NCBI GenBank assembly: GCA_002205965.3
Contig: NADL03000631.1
Span: 124,001 to 188,000, forward strand
Origin: Kappaphycus alvarezii
Lineage: Eukaryota; Rhodophyta; Florideophyceae; Gigartinales; Solieriaceae
DNA length: 64,000 nt
Direction: 5' to 3'
The position numbers were made by a program, and so were the translations under genes. The notes below the pieces were generated by a model. The model was not told the origin of the DNA and did not search any database. It saw only the letters and a list, made by a program, of their open reading frames with translations. Below are positions 1 to 12,079 of this stretch, one piece after another; position 1 is the first letter of the stretch, and each line of letters opens with the position of its first letter.

Positions 1-1780
1 AGATCTAGGTTAGGGTAAAACATACGGAAGGACTTGATTGTGCTAAGTACTTGAGAAGTCGGATTTTCTTTGTCGAGTAAACAAGCAGTACTACATCCTT
101 CTAGTCGGAAACCACTTTATTTAGAATAAAATAACCTTATTTTCAATGTCGAAACATTCTAGAAGCCACCATGATATGAAGAGTTGTTCTTGGAATCCGC
201 TAATATCATTGTAGGTAGCATATAATCTTAGGAAAAAGTCACATTTCCTTGAGGTTAAACTACACGAGATGGCGGGTCCAAACTATAAATTATTCTAAGA
301 TTGTGTTATTGTTTCCTTTTCGGTGTTATTTCCACCATAATGTTATAAGCATCTGCATTAGTTACGCCTTGGGCCATGATGAAGATTTAAACAGTATATA
401 TATTTACTCATGAATAGAGTTAATCCCATTTTTGAACGACATTTATATTTTATAGCTATCTTTTTCATACCAGGACGTATCTACATCATCAAAAATTGCA
501 CCACTTTGATGCGGTTCAATCCGATATTCATTTGATACAAATACCCTTGACATTAGCATAGCAGTACCTCTAGTCAAGTCAAAGTTCTTTACAGACCTTA
601 TTGATGCATTAATATACGCCATTCACTCTTTTAAGATCAAAATTATATGCATTTCGATAAATTATATAATTATTGGCTGCGAAAGTTGAAGCAGGAATTA
701 TTCTCAACATTAGAGTCCCCATTTCTGACGTAGATGCCTAGACCTTCAATATTCCTTTAACTGATTCGATGCTACAAAAGAAAGAATAAAGACAGATCTT
801 ATGTACACATTAAGTCTTTGAGAAGAATTGCTGTGCAGTATTTATTGTCCATTTCACATTTTTCCACGAAGATATTTTCCGGAAGTATGTTTTGCCGCTC
901 CTATTTGCGTAGAGGTTTACATTTTGAATTCCGAACTGTTGCAACTAAAAACTTTCAAACAGCTTGAGAATATTTTTAAGTTCGCATGCTTACGATCAAA
1001 TTGAGGTAGCAACGATTTGATTGACTCACTCTCTGATGATGTGCTGATAATTCTCCGTGAATAATATTTTTTAGTTTTCTACGTACCGCATAACTGTAAA
1101 GTAATATAAATTGCCGCTAATGGATCCGCATGTATTTCAAAACTTAGCTCTATGTGCAATAATGATAAGTTCTGAGACAAATAGCATTAATTTCCATTAA
1201 TGTAGTGAAAAATTTTTCATAGAAATTGTTTGAAATCGTGTATTTTTAATCATATCCTGCCTTTTGGTGTAAATAATGGGCTATGTTCATTTTCATTAAA
1301 TAAAGCTCAAGAATAAACCACATAAGAGGGGTAAATATACTTCTTTACTCTTGAAATGATATACGTCAATATCCAGACGCATTGAATACAGTAAAGTCAG
1401 AACGGGTTCACAATAAGTACTTGCTTTGATAACCCTCGCCGTTAAGGATTTGTAGAACTTCTATGAGTCTCAAGCAATATTAAGATTAGACTTTTATGTG
1501 CAATTAAAATTATAATTACAATATAGTATACAGCCTTGATAGTGCAATATGTGAATTGTAGTATCTCAAGCATAGCCGTCTGATAATTTCGGATATTTGT
1601 GTTGATTTACTATTGTCTTATCTCTTCATTTCTTGGATATTTTCATATTTTAAAGAAAATCTCTGTCATTTAAGTCAGAATGCCCCATTAAGTCCATTGG
1701 AATATAAATCCTCCACACTTCAGCAGAATAAAACTAAAAAATGAAAGTCGTACTTATAAAAATTGGGAACGCGGTTAAAA
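1..1780. other. AT-rich stretch without recognisable gene
   Basis: No reading frame of useful length and no domain was recognised on either strand. The stretch is AT-rich and rich in stops, like the other old transposon graveyards in this window. It could hold a decayed element that cannot be recognised by eye. Confidence 0.5.
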
Positions 1781-2089
1781 CATCATTCAGAAAGAACTGA
1801 TTCCCACCGAAGATTCTGCCGTGTGCACATGTAGCCGTGGTGAAGAACGAGCTCGTATAATTTTTTACCAGCTGAGCGGAAGGAGCGGACTCGAAATATC
1901 CGTTCAACAGAGCTCTTTATAGTCGCGTCTCTGGAACTGCCGAATTTCAAGCGAGTTGAGCAGTGCATTTTTAAACATCGGAATATTAATGAGCTTGAAA
2001 GTTTATCGAGCATGCTAAAGCGGGCCATTGAGACATTAAATGAGCCTATGTGAGCAAGAGCCTGTCGAAATCCTATTAGTAGAGCCTAG

Positions 2090-2690
2090 CCGAATTATAT
2101 CTTGCTCTACCCGACCCGTAATATCCATCGAACCGTTTTCAGTGACCTTCAAAACAGATGAAAAGTAGGGGAGCCATACTCCTGAAGAAAAACGGGAGGC
2201 AACAACCTCAACAGCGTCCCTGAAAATTCCCTGGGTAGGATCAAACCAGAGCTCATTGAGTCTCTTTATTGCACGATGACGAAAGGATTAATATTTTAAG
2301 CATTGGCAGAAACTGAAGCAATATATATTATGTTTTATTGACCCCCCTTGGTGCTGATACGTATTTCACCCTCCTGGCTGACTATCTGTTGCAGTAGAGA
2401 CCTTCACCTTCGCACTTCATGTGCCATTAACTAATTTTTCGTCCATGTTCCAAATTCGGTTGGGTTTGGCAAGGCTACCGGGTTGTCGCCCTGTGATCTC
2501 CATAAGTATATGAGAAAAGCGATCGACATGATGGTAATTCTCTTCGTTTCGAATTGAGCGTTCTTTGATCTTCTTAGTTCGAACTGTCGGTTCACGGTAA
2601 CGTGTGAGGAAGGCCTGAGATGTGTCCTGGAAAGAGAAAACGTTTTTGAAACCAGGAAGACCACCCGACGCAAACACTACCGTCAAATAT
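2090..2690 (-). pseudogene. pogo/DDE_1-type transposase relic
   Basis: Read on the minus strand, the piece from about 2686 to 2417 ends in the motif PNRIWNMDEK. This resembles the first catalytic Asp block of pogo/Tigger/Jerky DDE_1 transposases (usual form IWNxDET), preceded by a helical block with FLTRYREP. After a stop, further fragments in the same direction read KVKVSTATDSQPGG, ELWFDPTQGIFRDA and VLKVTENGSMDI, which match the middle of the same family. Several stops separate the blocks, so it is dead. A short continuation towards 1790 is possible but was not matched. The call rests on remembered family motifs. Confidence 0.55.
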
Positions 2691-2699
2691 CGCAGGGAG

Positions 2700-4590
2700 T
2701 CATAACCTAGGGCAGCTCTACGGCTTGGAAACCCCGGAGTGAGGAGGACAATTGCCTACTCCTAGTCTTCTATCAACACTGTTATTATTACCACTCAACG
2801 CCTCCCTCCGAGAATCCTTTGTAAAATTTCTTCATCCCGCTTGTCCAACCACAGTTTCATTTCTCAAACGAAACTCTTGCTGGCAGATGAGATACCCGCT
2901 ATCTCTTTGATAGAAAGCTTCTTTGTAGCTATGTTAGTCCTCTTCATGTTTTATCTTAATAATGCAAGATTATTTTCTCTGCATCTCAGTCTGACTGAGT
3001 GTGCATCACTTTCCTTCGCTTTAGTTGCACCGTGCATCCTCATGGATCTGGTTATCGCTCACTTGGTTGATGCCTAGTTATGTTTTGTACCCGCTTACCG
3101 ACGGGCACCCAACTGGTTTATTGAAATGACATTTTAGGTGGGAAAAGGTACAGGAAAGGCGGAGGGCGCGCTATTTTGCATTTAGTGTTTGGCAGGTGTG
3201 CACTGTTTTTGTCCTTAAATTTTCATGATGTTCAGAATTGGCCAGTTATGGAGGGGTAAATACGATATTACTGTAACAGGGGTGACCATGGCAATTGAGT
3301 TCTAGCCAAAAGGAAAAATTTCGGCCAAAAGTGGGCGAATAACGTTGAAGCAGCGGATTCTGCCCAATTCGAAATGTGAACTAGCTTAGGGAGGTCAACT
3401 GCGTTTGCCTCGCGCCACCTGTGTAATATCTTATAGTAATGAAATGGATACGAACTCATAATTTTTAACACATAAGCTGGAAAACAGTGGAAGTTGGAAC
3501 AGTACCTCAGAAACGGAATGAAATCGTTGTTTACTCCAGTAAGACAACTCTGAAAACGAAGACAAAAATAAAGGGAAAAATACAAATTGTCAATTCTCGA
3601 AAGTACTTCCACTCTACCAGAAGAAGCACTCAACTGCACTAATTTTAGCTTTTCTGACACTTGAGCTCAACTGGACAAATTAGAGAAGCAGATTCATGTG
3701 GCTTTGCCCACTATTCCAGCGATGATAGAATTGATGGAGGGATAGCGGCAGATACGGAGGGAATTGGTAACCATGAACTCGCATTGGTGTAATATTGTTT
3801 GCTCTAACAACTTTCGAGGTGAAAATCAAGGAGTAAATACTAATGTATACTTCGGGCCGTGAAATGTAGGCATTCGTGGAGATCGAAGAGGAGTTTCTAG
3901 GTTTAAATGCCTATGGTAGGTCAAAGATTCTCGAGGATTCGTTCTAGCGGAATTTCTCTTGCTTGAGTGGACTGTATATATATATATGTAACGGAGGAAG
4001 ATGAAACAGAAATTTTCTGTCCCTATAATCGCACTGCTTGCTCAAGCGCGTCTATCTTTTCTATCATTTATCTTGCTGTTTATTAAATTTTATTGGCTGT
4101 AAGAAGAGGGCTTATTGGGACGGATTGATAATGCAATTGCTAACGCACTCAATTCGGGCAGTTCAGAGATGGTTGATGAGTACGGTCACAGAACGGGCCA
4201 ACGCGCAGAAGCATAGTCTGACCACGTTCAGGCCATTTTGCTCATATTGGTAGTTTCATAAAACTTGGCCTGCCAGTGGCCCCGGAACAGTTGTTGGTAA
4301 CATTGAAGGGTGTTTAAACGATCAAGTATTGACAAATATACATTTATATCGGATTGATAAATGTAAGCGAGCTTCTGCTGACCGAATATTGGGATACTCC
4401 TGAATTCAATTCACGTTCTTAAATCCCAGAGGAGAGTAGCAAATAATTCCATTCACTCTTTCAGAAGGGAGCCATTTGTGCAACCAATTCCCATGGCTCA
4501 TAGTCTCGACCCAAAATTCGTTCCCAAGTTTCGCTGAGCATAAAAAAACATAGATCCGAAGCCCTAACTCCCTCATGAACCGTCTCGCTA
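2700..4590. other. AT-rich stretch, no gene recognised
   Basis: It holds a few open frames (for example 2841-3077 +, hydrophobic; 3268-3660 -) without any motif that could be named. A TA dinucleotide run lies at 3975-3987. The far end of the neighbouring copia relic might extend into this stretch but no reverse transcriptase block was recognised. Confidence 0.4.
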
Positions 4591-4599
4591 CCCTATTGC

Positions 4600-6466
4600 T
4601 TTGCGATCGTGCTATAGGATAGACTCGAGCTTGATTATATTCATTTATTAAAACTCGGGAACGGTTCCAGACATTTTTTCCCGGCCCTTTCTGAGCGAAA
4701 ATTTATTATTTTGAATCCAATTGCGTTTTCACTGTGTTCCTTGTAATTTTGATGGCTGTAAGGATACTCGATTTATGATGGAAGAAACATACGTCTGTCA
4801 TTGCAGTTCTGTCATCAAAAAATCAAATCACGTAGTGGTTTCTACTTAGAAAGGCTCAATTATTTTGCCTTGGATTTCAATGTGAAGGAATTCTATTGGT
4901 CTGCTTTTCTTCCTGAGGCTTGTTAAGATAAAAAGGCGTTGCGCTTTGGCGATTGCACAAAACACAAAACTTCATCCAGTACTCTTCTCTGAAATCTAAA
5001 AACGTCGTCGAAAGTGTTAGGAAGCTCCATTTATCGCCCCTCGCTAGGGTGGCCCGTACGGTTGTGCCAATACAAGGGTAGGTCGCGCATCGCTTCCTTG
5101 GCGAATACATTAACATACTGAAAACATGAGAGGCTATTTTTGATGTTCGGTGTGGACACCGATGAGGAAGATGAGAAAGCTTTGCGTAAGCGGCTTAAGA
5201 GTAGGGACCCATCTTCGGACAGAATAGTCCATCTTTATCATTCTCAACAATATTTACGACTTCCCTGGATTTGCTGTTACATATGATGCAGGTTGGTTCA
5301 TCATTCCTTGCCGGAAAATCTTTTGCAAAATTGACACCTAATATTTCGTGAACAGAACAACCGAAAGGATATACACCTGAAATTGTGGTTCGCGATAGGC
5401 ATCTTCTTACATTCAATCTGAGAGGGGAATTAGGACCTTTCCCATTCCGATTAAGAGGGAAAGCTCTGGTGCAGCATGAAATTCTTATGGTTTAATCGTT
5501 TCATAGTCAATAAAAGAGTCCGTTGAATGAAACAAGTAATGCGTGAAGCTCGAATAGATCAGTGAATCTTGGGAATTGCACTTCCGACATTTGGCGATCT
5601 TGGTTGTAACTTTTTGTGAGCCATAAATCCGTATGGCTGATTTGGTTCGGACTTTTTTGAAGTTCTACGCGTCAGTTGATCTGAGGAACGAGTCGGTTGA
5701 GCAGACGGACCAGGCGCTCTATATTAACTACTTCCCGAGCCATGATGTTGGGTATTCTATTGATTGACAGTGCTGTCATTTCAGTTGTAGTAAGAACTGA
5801 TCCCTTTGCAATTCGGATATCGATACCTTTCACCATGTCCTCTGCCTCGATAAGTTGCCCAACGAAAGCCACTTCCTTGGCCACGGCTCTTCTCTGCCAA
5901 CCTATCCGCTCTAAAGTGACAATCTCTTGAGCAATGATCTGGACGGCCACAGACCCAACACGGCTCAATACTGCTTCCACAATCCTTCTTGTTGATTCGG
6001 CCATCTTGCATGCTTTTCGACATCTAATGGATGTAAGATCCTGCAGCAGGGGCTTTTGGTACATGCAGAGGAACTGCTACACATTTCTTGAGTTTCGGAG
6101 TGGATATCACGGTTTCGATCGCGGACAGCAAATCATTATACGAGAGTTTACCTGAGAGCATGGATATATATATATATATATACATATGCAAAGTGTTCAG
6201 GCAACGTGTGAATGAGTCTAGAAGACTTTTCCTTATTGGGAAGTGCTTTATGGAGATGTTCTAGTTTGCTTAAAATCTCCAGGAACCTATTAAAATGGTC
6301 CTACCAGTTTTCTCCTTCCTTCTATTCCAAAGAGTACAGTTTTTGTATCAAATTAGTGATGTATTGCTCGTTCGAAGCATTGTAGAGATTTGAAAGAACG
6401 TCCCCTAGATCTTTGCCACACTTGTCATCTTCATAAATGATCGTGCTCGTTTGAGCCATCCCACCG
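4600..6466 (-). pseudogene. Ty1/copia retrotransposon relic (gag, protease/integrase part)
   Basis: The minus strand carries, in order, a copia-type Gag start at about 6463 (MAQTSTIIYEDDKCG, then FNRFLEILSKLEHLHKALPN), a zinc knuckle near 5960 (CWVCGRPDHCSRDC, spacing C-x2-C-x4-H-x4-C) and a GAG-pre-integrase block near 5050-4890 (WHNRTGHPS, FCAIAKAQRL, then a piece resembling PLEFLHIDIQGK). Stops and frame changes lie between the blocks, and an AT microsatellite interrupts gag at 6164-6183. No reverse transcriptase, RNase H or LTR could be identified, so it is an old, partial copy. Gag, knuckle and integrase order is diagnostic for Copia rather than Gypsy. Confidence 0.7.
6164..6183. repeat. 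(TA)n microsatellite
   Basis: An uninterrupted run of alternating A and T inside the copia gag relic. A shorter run is at 3975-3987. Confidence 0.9.
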
Positions 6467-6494
6467 GATTCCAAAGTCAAAAGGATTACTTATT

Positions 6495-6959
6495 TTGCAA
6501 TTAAGCGTGCCTGTTTTCAACTTGTCAGAGGAGTATCCGCAGTTGCGGGCTTTGTTTGTAGACAAAGGTTATCAAGGTATTGTTGAATTTGCGAGGGCTG
6601 TGTTGCCCAAAAAGAGAAAGCAGAATGGAAATTTATCAGGGAGTGAAAAGGCTCGCAACGACCGCGTTTCGTCGGGTCGAGTCCTGGTCGAGAACTGTTT
6701 TTGAAGGCTGTGTGGACTAAGGGCTATAATTTCAGAAAAATGGATATGGGTCATGTCCGGGTGCGACGACTACTTTAAAATATGCATGGCGCTAACAAAT
6801 CTGCATATACACACGCATCCGCTACGAGGCAATGACCTGGAAACACATCGCCGTATTTGGAACAGCCTGTTTAATATATGGGTGTCTGCTTCTGAGAAGC
6901 GGAGGCAGGTACAGCAAAACTATCGGCGTAAGCGGCAGTCCGTAGAACTTAAAGTTTAA
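6495..6959 (+). pseudogene. DDE_4 superfamily transposase, 3' end
   Basis: The frame reads ALFVDKGYQG, then LPKKRKQNGNLSG, ERVLVEN-type block (SSGRVLVENCF), then after one stop MALTNLHIHTHPLRGND and a basic tail KRRQVQQNYRRKRQ. This order (DKGYQG, RxxVENxFGRL, LTNxHIxxHPLR) is that of the C-terminal half of DDE_Tnp_4 transposases. The stop at 6702-6704 replaces the Gly of the FGRL motif and needs only one base change (GGA to TGA). The 5' half is missing; the junction with the copia relic lies near 6480. Confidence 0.65.
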
Positions 6960-7004
6960 GCACCGGGAGATATTCCCTTGCTGACCATAGATCCAGTGAT
7001 ATAA

Positions 7005-8255
7005 TTAAGAATAATATACTTTTTCTTGTTTTCGGATAGCACGTGCGGCAATGCTAGTCGCAACCCGTTTGGTGAAAATCGGGGCCGCCAGATGCCAGCC
7101 CCAAAATGTGGAGAATGAAATGAAAATGAAGCGATACCCAGGACCTTTCGTTCGAATTAGTTCAGCTAATCGAGTTTCCTTGCCGAGGCGGTAATTGTTA
7201 AGTGACTCGACCTGGCATATCGCAAAGAAGGGGTGGCTTTCGGGGGTCAATGGATTGATGGCGGATACGTCGTAATAGTCTATGACCCCGTTCTCTCCAA
7301 GCGCCTCAATGTCCGGGCGAACTGCATGGCCCGTTTGTGTGTCTCGTGGACAGGGTATAGGGAAGCTTTGGAGATGTCTGCGGAAAGCAACCATGTTTGC
7401 CAGTCATGCAGTCACCGCGAGTGAATCCATGGGCTTATCACCGCGCGTTGTCACGATACTGGTCCAATAATTGTAGACGGGTAGCAGGCTGGCAGCTTCT
7501 CGTTTGTGAAGTTGACTCTGCCAGGTTTCTGAGAAGATGCTCGGGTTGTCGCGTATTCATTTGCATGAAGAAGTAAATGCAGTCAGTGGAATGGACTGCG
7601 CCAAAGGAAAAAAATAACCACCAAGTAATTACTGCAATTACAGCAGGTGTCTGAATTGTCTATTTCTATATTAGTCACCATAATTAGCCGCTACGGGTGC
7701 CTGACACACATACCGATATGTCAAGAGTGCCTGGTAGGCCAGGTAGTCTACATAGTGTCGTGCATCTCCCCTTACAGCATTTTGAAGTGGGAGTAAACAG
7801 TGGTACCCGGCAGAAACACTACAACCGCGATTCGTAATTGCGGTCCGAGATAAAAGTACCCAAGTCTGGAGGCAGTTGATTTGAAAACTCGTCTTTGCAA
7901 CCGTCTACTGATTAAGAGACTCGGATTGCCACAGTCCTCTTATCCCCCTCGGCATAGCATCAAAGCCTCTCTCCTCAACTGGGCGGACAAGTTGCCCCAT
8001 CCCAAACCACTGGGTTGAGTCGATAACCGTGAGCTGGATAACAGTCTCGGATGTGACTTGTCTCTTCCACTCGTCGTGCGCCCTAATTGCGGATGTGTAA
8101 GATTAAAGAGCACCCCCGCACCAAACTACTGTCTTGGATCGATAGTCGTGACCTTAATAACCTTCTCAGATGACACTAGTGTCTTCCACATGTCTTGCGC
8201 CCGAACTGCGAATTTGTAAGATTGGAGGGCATCGTTCGGTGGCAAAATGGGGGTA
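7005..8255 (-). mobile_element. Non-LTR retroelement 3' part with restriction-like endonuclease (copy A)
   Basis: Minus-strand fragments from about 8255 down to 7005 resemble the larger copy at 24-26 kb. The upstream part shares blocks such as ALQSYKFAVRA (compare ALQSYTSVVRA) and CKDEFSNQLPPDLG. The downstream open part (7394-7005) holds RPDIEALG followed by DYYDVSAINPL, the RPD ... D pattern of the restriction-like endonuclease found at the C terminus of R2/CRE/NeSL-type elements. Several stops and shifts break it. The 5' reverse transcriptase is absent. Confidence 0.65.
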
Positions 8256-8960
8256 AATGGTTTTTTATCGAAAAGGACGATTACTGGGCAAAATGAGGGT
8301 GGTTTACTGCGTTTACTTTAAGTTTTACGGTACTTTGGTAATAATTTGAACGTTTAGAACTGTAGGTTTCATAATTTTTGTTATGTACTGCCTAATTTTA
8401 GTTCAATTTTCTACATTTCAGCGATTTGACCTTTTTCGTTCATTTACTGTGTTTTTATCATATGCTTACATACCCTGTGTAGTCGGTATTCAAAACCGAC
8501 TACAGAGCAGCCCTACTTTCATGGGAGATCATTTTCAAGGATATCTGTTCATTCGCGTATTGGCTAGTATTTCGCCAGATATCGAGAAAAAAGCTTTGAG
8601 ACCTATAGCTTGACGGCTTTTCTTTTAAAAAATTATCACTTTTAAAATTTTCCGCAGTACGGCTTACTCATAACAAATATCTTTCCTTTTCTATGTACTA
8701 TACATTTTTATAACAATTCCAAATTGGTTTCAGCCAATCCATATACTGCATCTCAATAAAGAACCCCCTCTTTGCCCCCTTGTATTATTGCCAGTATCTT
8801 AATTGCCCTTTCTTACTTCCCTTATAATTGATTGAGATGTCTGGTCGTGCCTATTTGGTTTGTTCTAGTCGTTTCCATTTCATATTTGGGTTCTCAAAAT
8901 AAGTATTTGTCTATTTCAGACCACTAAGGCTTTTTTCTGGAAGTAGCTCTCTTCAGTACT
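8256..8960. other. AT-rich spacer, no gene recognised
   Basis: No domain was recognised; the short open frame at 8383-8613 is unremarkable. A perfect 10-bp stem with a 7-base loop lies at 8479-8505 (TGTAGTCGGT ... ACCGACTACA). Confidence 0.5.
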
Positions 8961-9198
8961 GTAAGAGTATCTCCACCAGCGGGAGGGAATTATCAAAATA
9001 TCAAAATATCAAAATATGATGATTTGATACCATTTTAACTTTCGCACCGTCGCAGCAGCAAATCACCGACGGTGCCAAAAAGGTGAATTGAGGAGGAAAA
9101 TCCGAAAATATTTGCCTCCCATATTTTTCAGTTTAGCACCAACAGTAGTAGCTGTGGATTGAGAGAGCTTTGACGGGAAGAATCAGGCCCCAAAATCA

Positions 9199-10155
9199 AT
9201 GGAGCGCCAAATTCCAACCAGAGTAAGCACTACAAAGACCTCACGGTACGGCATCCTCACTGACGCACCTATGCTTTCGGTATCGAGCAAGACGCGCAAA
9301 CGGCGACCTCCGCGACCGCGACCCAGAAGCGAGGTTGCAATTACACGACCGAAGAGAACGAGGCCGTCGCGTGTGCGTACGTGACGGTTGTACCGACACT
9401 AGGGTCGGCTCCGACCAGAAGTGCAGCATATTCTATGAGCGCATCTACGAGGCGTACAAGGAAACGGGGCCCTCGTACTGTGCGGTTCGCCAGTAAAAGT
9501 CCATCCAGAAATGGTGCAAGCACATGCTGACGAAGTACACGCGCTTCAGCGCGGGCTACGCGAGCACCAAGGCACCCAAACGAGGGGGCACGAATGAGGC
9601 GGATGAGATACGGCTGGCGACAGACTACTTCAGAAAGAAGAAGGTTAAGCACCAGAGCGAGGACGTGGGACTTAAGTTCAATTTCATGTGGTCGTGCCTC
9701 ATTCTCAGTGATCAGCTCAAATTCCATGCCGGCGGCGACAGCAGTTCGAAGTGTGCGACGGCGAGCGGCGACGGAGAGGACGATGAGGTGTCTAGGAAGG
9801 GACCATCGGGGATGAGAATTCTCTATCGTCGTCTTCTACGCCCGTGGTTTGCCCTTAAAAGGCTGAAGCGCATTCCGGGACGTCCGCGCACGAAGGAGCT
9901 TCACGCTATCGAAGATAATCGCACAAAGAAGTTGTAAATGGCGAATGACGCACTCGACCCCCATGAGCGCTACGTCCTTGCATTCCAGCGCCACAACGAT
10001 ATTCAGTTGTTCACAAAGGGGCCTCGAGGGGCCGAGCCAGACATGGCGTAGGATTTTTTCAAGCTTCAGCAAGAAGAACGCTTCCTGGCGTTGAAGAAGT
10101 AGCTGAAAAAGCACTATGGCGGGAAAGCGCTCGCAGAGTTGGCATGCGTCGCTGC
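9199..10155 (+). pseudogene. Harbinger ORF1, SANT/NAM-associated-like DNA-binding protein
   Basis: The order of blocks is GCNYTTEENEAVACAYV (9328-9380), then after a one-base shift RVGSDQKCSIFYERIYEAY, then KWCKHMLTKYTRFSAGYA, GTNEADEIRLA and KFNFMWSCLIL. This is the usual layout of the SANT-like / NAM-associated domain (start xxxWT/NYTxEED, GTDQKGxxFW, KFSGCYA, GTNExDRIxLA, FxFxHCWxIL) carried by Harbinger ORF1 and many plant genes. The frame is open from 9524 to 9937 and a continuation with LAFQRHNDIQLF and FFKLQQEERFLALKK is seen to about 10155 after further stops. It should bind the element ends and recruit the transposase. Confidence 0.65.
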
Positions 10156-10339
10156 GGGGGCTGATATGCGTCCTGAAAGTGGCTTTCAAGAGTGGCTAGT
10201 GATCTTGTTTTTACGAAGTAAACGAGCTGAGGACATTCTCAGCATTCAGAATGGACCTTCAATACTTCCAAAGCTCCCGAGAAAAGAGTTTACTTCTCTG
10301 CAATTAGGCACCGTCGCTTGTACCTCTCACGCTTAACCA

Positions 10340-11551
10340 CGACGCGTCTAGAGGTGGTCCACCAGAAGTTGCTTTGTCAAGTCGTTTTGCTTTTCTTTCT
10401 CCTTGAATTACTGAAGGGCACAACTCGCCGCGATCCATCCCTCCGCTGCTTCAGTCACCTCACCGTGTGGCTGCAACAGCTTGCCCCACAACGATGGTCA
10501 AACCCCCCACCGGACCACAACACCTTCCATTATCTCATCGCTCTCCTCGCACGCCGCGAGCATGCGCTCTTCAACCACTATGTTTTGCAGAATGATCTTG
10601 CACTGCATGATCCGCCTTATGTCGTCCAGCCCCCACATGCGCGGTGGCATGACCATGATGTGTCACATTCTGTGCAGTACCCCAAACAACCTCTCGACAT
10701 CTTTTCGTGCGCCCTCCTGCATTGTCGCGAATACTTGCGCTTTCGCGACAGAGCGTGCAGTATTGTGCCGGTAAACATTGGCCAGGTCGAGAGGATCTAG
10801 TCGGCACAGCTAGTGTGGCTTTTGCGACAGCACACCGATTCTATGATACTCGCACGGCGGCAAGTACGTTCCCGAGGCGATGTTCTCCGACCGCGGCGAT
10901 GCTTCGACGATATTGACGTCGTTAAAGCAGCTTAGTATGCCGAAAAAGACGTGCTATACCCACATGGAGTTGTCAGTGATCGCCTCCATGCAGTGGCCGT
11001 GAAAGGCCGTTGGGTAGTTCTTCCAACGTCACTCACTGCATTCGATGCTCCCTATTATTACCGGAAATCCGCGCTTCCCAACAAAGGAATCAGGCGCTCG
11101 ACGTCAGCATCCTTCGGGCTGCGGAGGTACTCCGCTTCGATCATGTCGATCACGATGTCGAAGAACCGCACGAGACACTGCAACGCGGTAGACTCAGGCA
11201 GACCAAGATTCTCTTCCACAGCGTCGGCTACGGTGCTATAGGTCACGATTCGCATCGACTCGGTGACCTAAAGAACTTCGTTTGTCCGATCTCACCGGTG
11301 CGATCCCGGTGCTGCACAAAATAGCCGTCATTGAAATTTGCGGCCTCAAAAATGCGGTCGAAAATCGCAAACGAAACGCAGAAACGTCGCAAGAGTATTT
11401 CATCGTTGTAGATCGGGTCGATAGCAAAGTACTGCCGGTAGGAGAGGTCTCCGAGCTTGTGGCTCTCGCGGTTGATGTTGTCGGTCTTCTCAGCCAGCGA
11501 GCCGCCGTGCTCCCGCAGAAGTGCCTCTTCATCACTGCTCGTGTCAAGCAA
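10340..11551 (-). pseudogene. Harbinger transposase, PF04827 (plant transposon protein) type
   Basis: Starting at 11551 the minus strand reads a helical N part ending YFVQHRDRTGEIG, then after a shift LGLPESTALQCLVRFFDIV, then GSIEC ... RWKNYPTAFHG (first catalytic block, with Glu where Asp is usual), HVFFGILSCFNDVNIVEASP (second Asp), and RKDVERLFGVLHRM (third acidic residue), followed by the helix with MQCKIILQNIVVEERM. The order matches the plant Harbinger transposase family. At least three in-frame stops, including one in GSIECSE-stop-RWKN, show it is inactive. Confidence 0.75.
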
Positions 11552-12079
11552 GCTCGACGTTATTGCGTGCAGCTAACTGCCTTCTGTTTTCTCAAAGAAG
11601 TCCATGTCGTCGGTATTCGCGCAGGTTACTTTTGATGTTTTGCTCTCTTTTTTCTTCACTTATTATGGAGACTAATTAACTGGTAGATTGATTGTGAGGC
11701 AGCTCTACTTGTATTAAATCATGTTCACTTTTTCGTACTTCCTACTCCATATTCAGTAGTCAGGAGGAACGTACTACGTAAAGATTAAACCATATCACCA
11801 ACTCAGGTAGTCAGTGACCTCAACTCTATTAGTACACATGTGTCTCCCTACTAAGGATTTCGGCGCCCTCTAAATGGTGGATCACACTGCACTGTAGATT
11901 CATCATATATCACAAGTCACAAGCATACGTGTGATTCTTCAGTAGTCTATTCCTAGAGAATGCATCACGAAAGATGACGTGATCTGTCTGTGACTTTCCC
12001 CATCAACAGTGGAATGGCACTATCCTAACAGTCGGAGGTAATTTACCTCCCCACCGACGCCGGTGGGACTAGACAGATG

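Larger units (their letters stand above)
8960..12075. mobile_element. PIF/Harbinger-type DNA transposon, both genes present but broken
   Basis: Two convergent genes characteristic of PIF/Harbinger elements lie here: a SANT/NAM-like DNA-binding ORF1 on the plus strand and a PF04827-type (plant transposon protein) transposase on the minus strand. Sequence near 8970 (CTCCACCAGCGGGAGGGAAT) resembles the reverse complement of sequence near 12040-12075 (CCCACCGGCG ... GGGGAGGTAAAT), so these may be decayed terminal inverted repeats. The ends are therefore tentative. A simple repeat of ATATCAAA lies at about 8991-9018, just inside the left end. Confidence 0.6.

Noticed and set aside
2841..3077. Hydrophobic open frame as a membrane protein gene
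   Set aside because: Short, in AT-rich DNA where Phe/Leu codons arise by chance, without a family match or a neighbouring gene.
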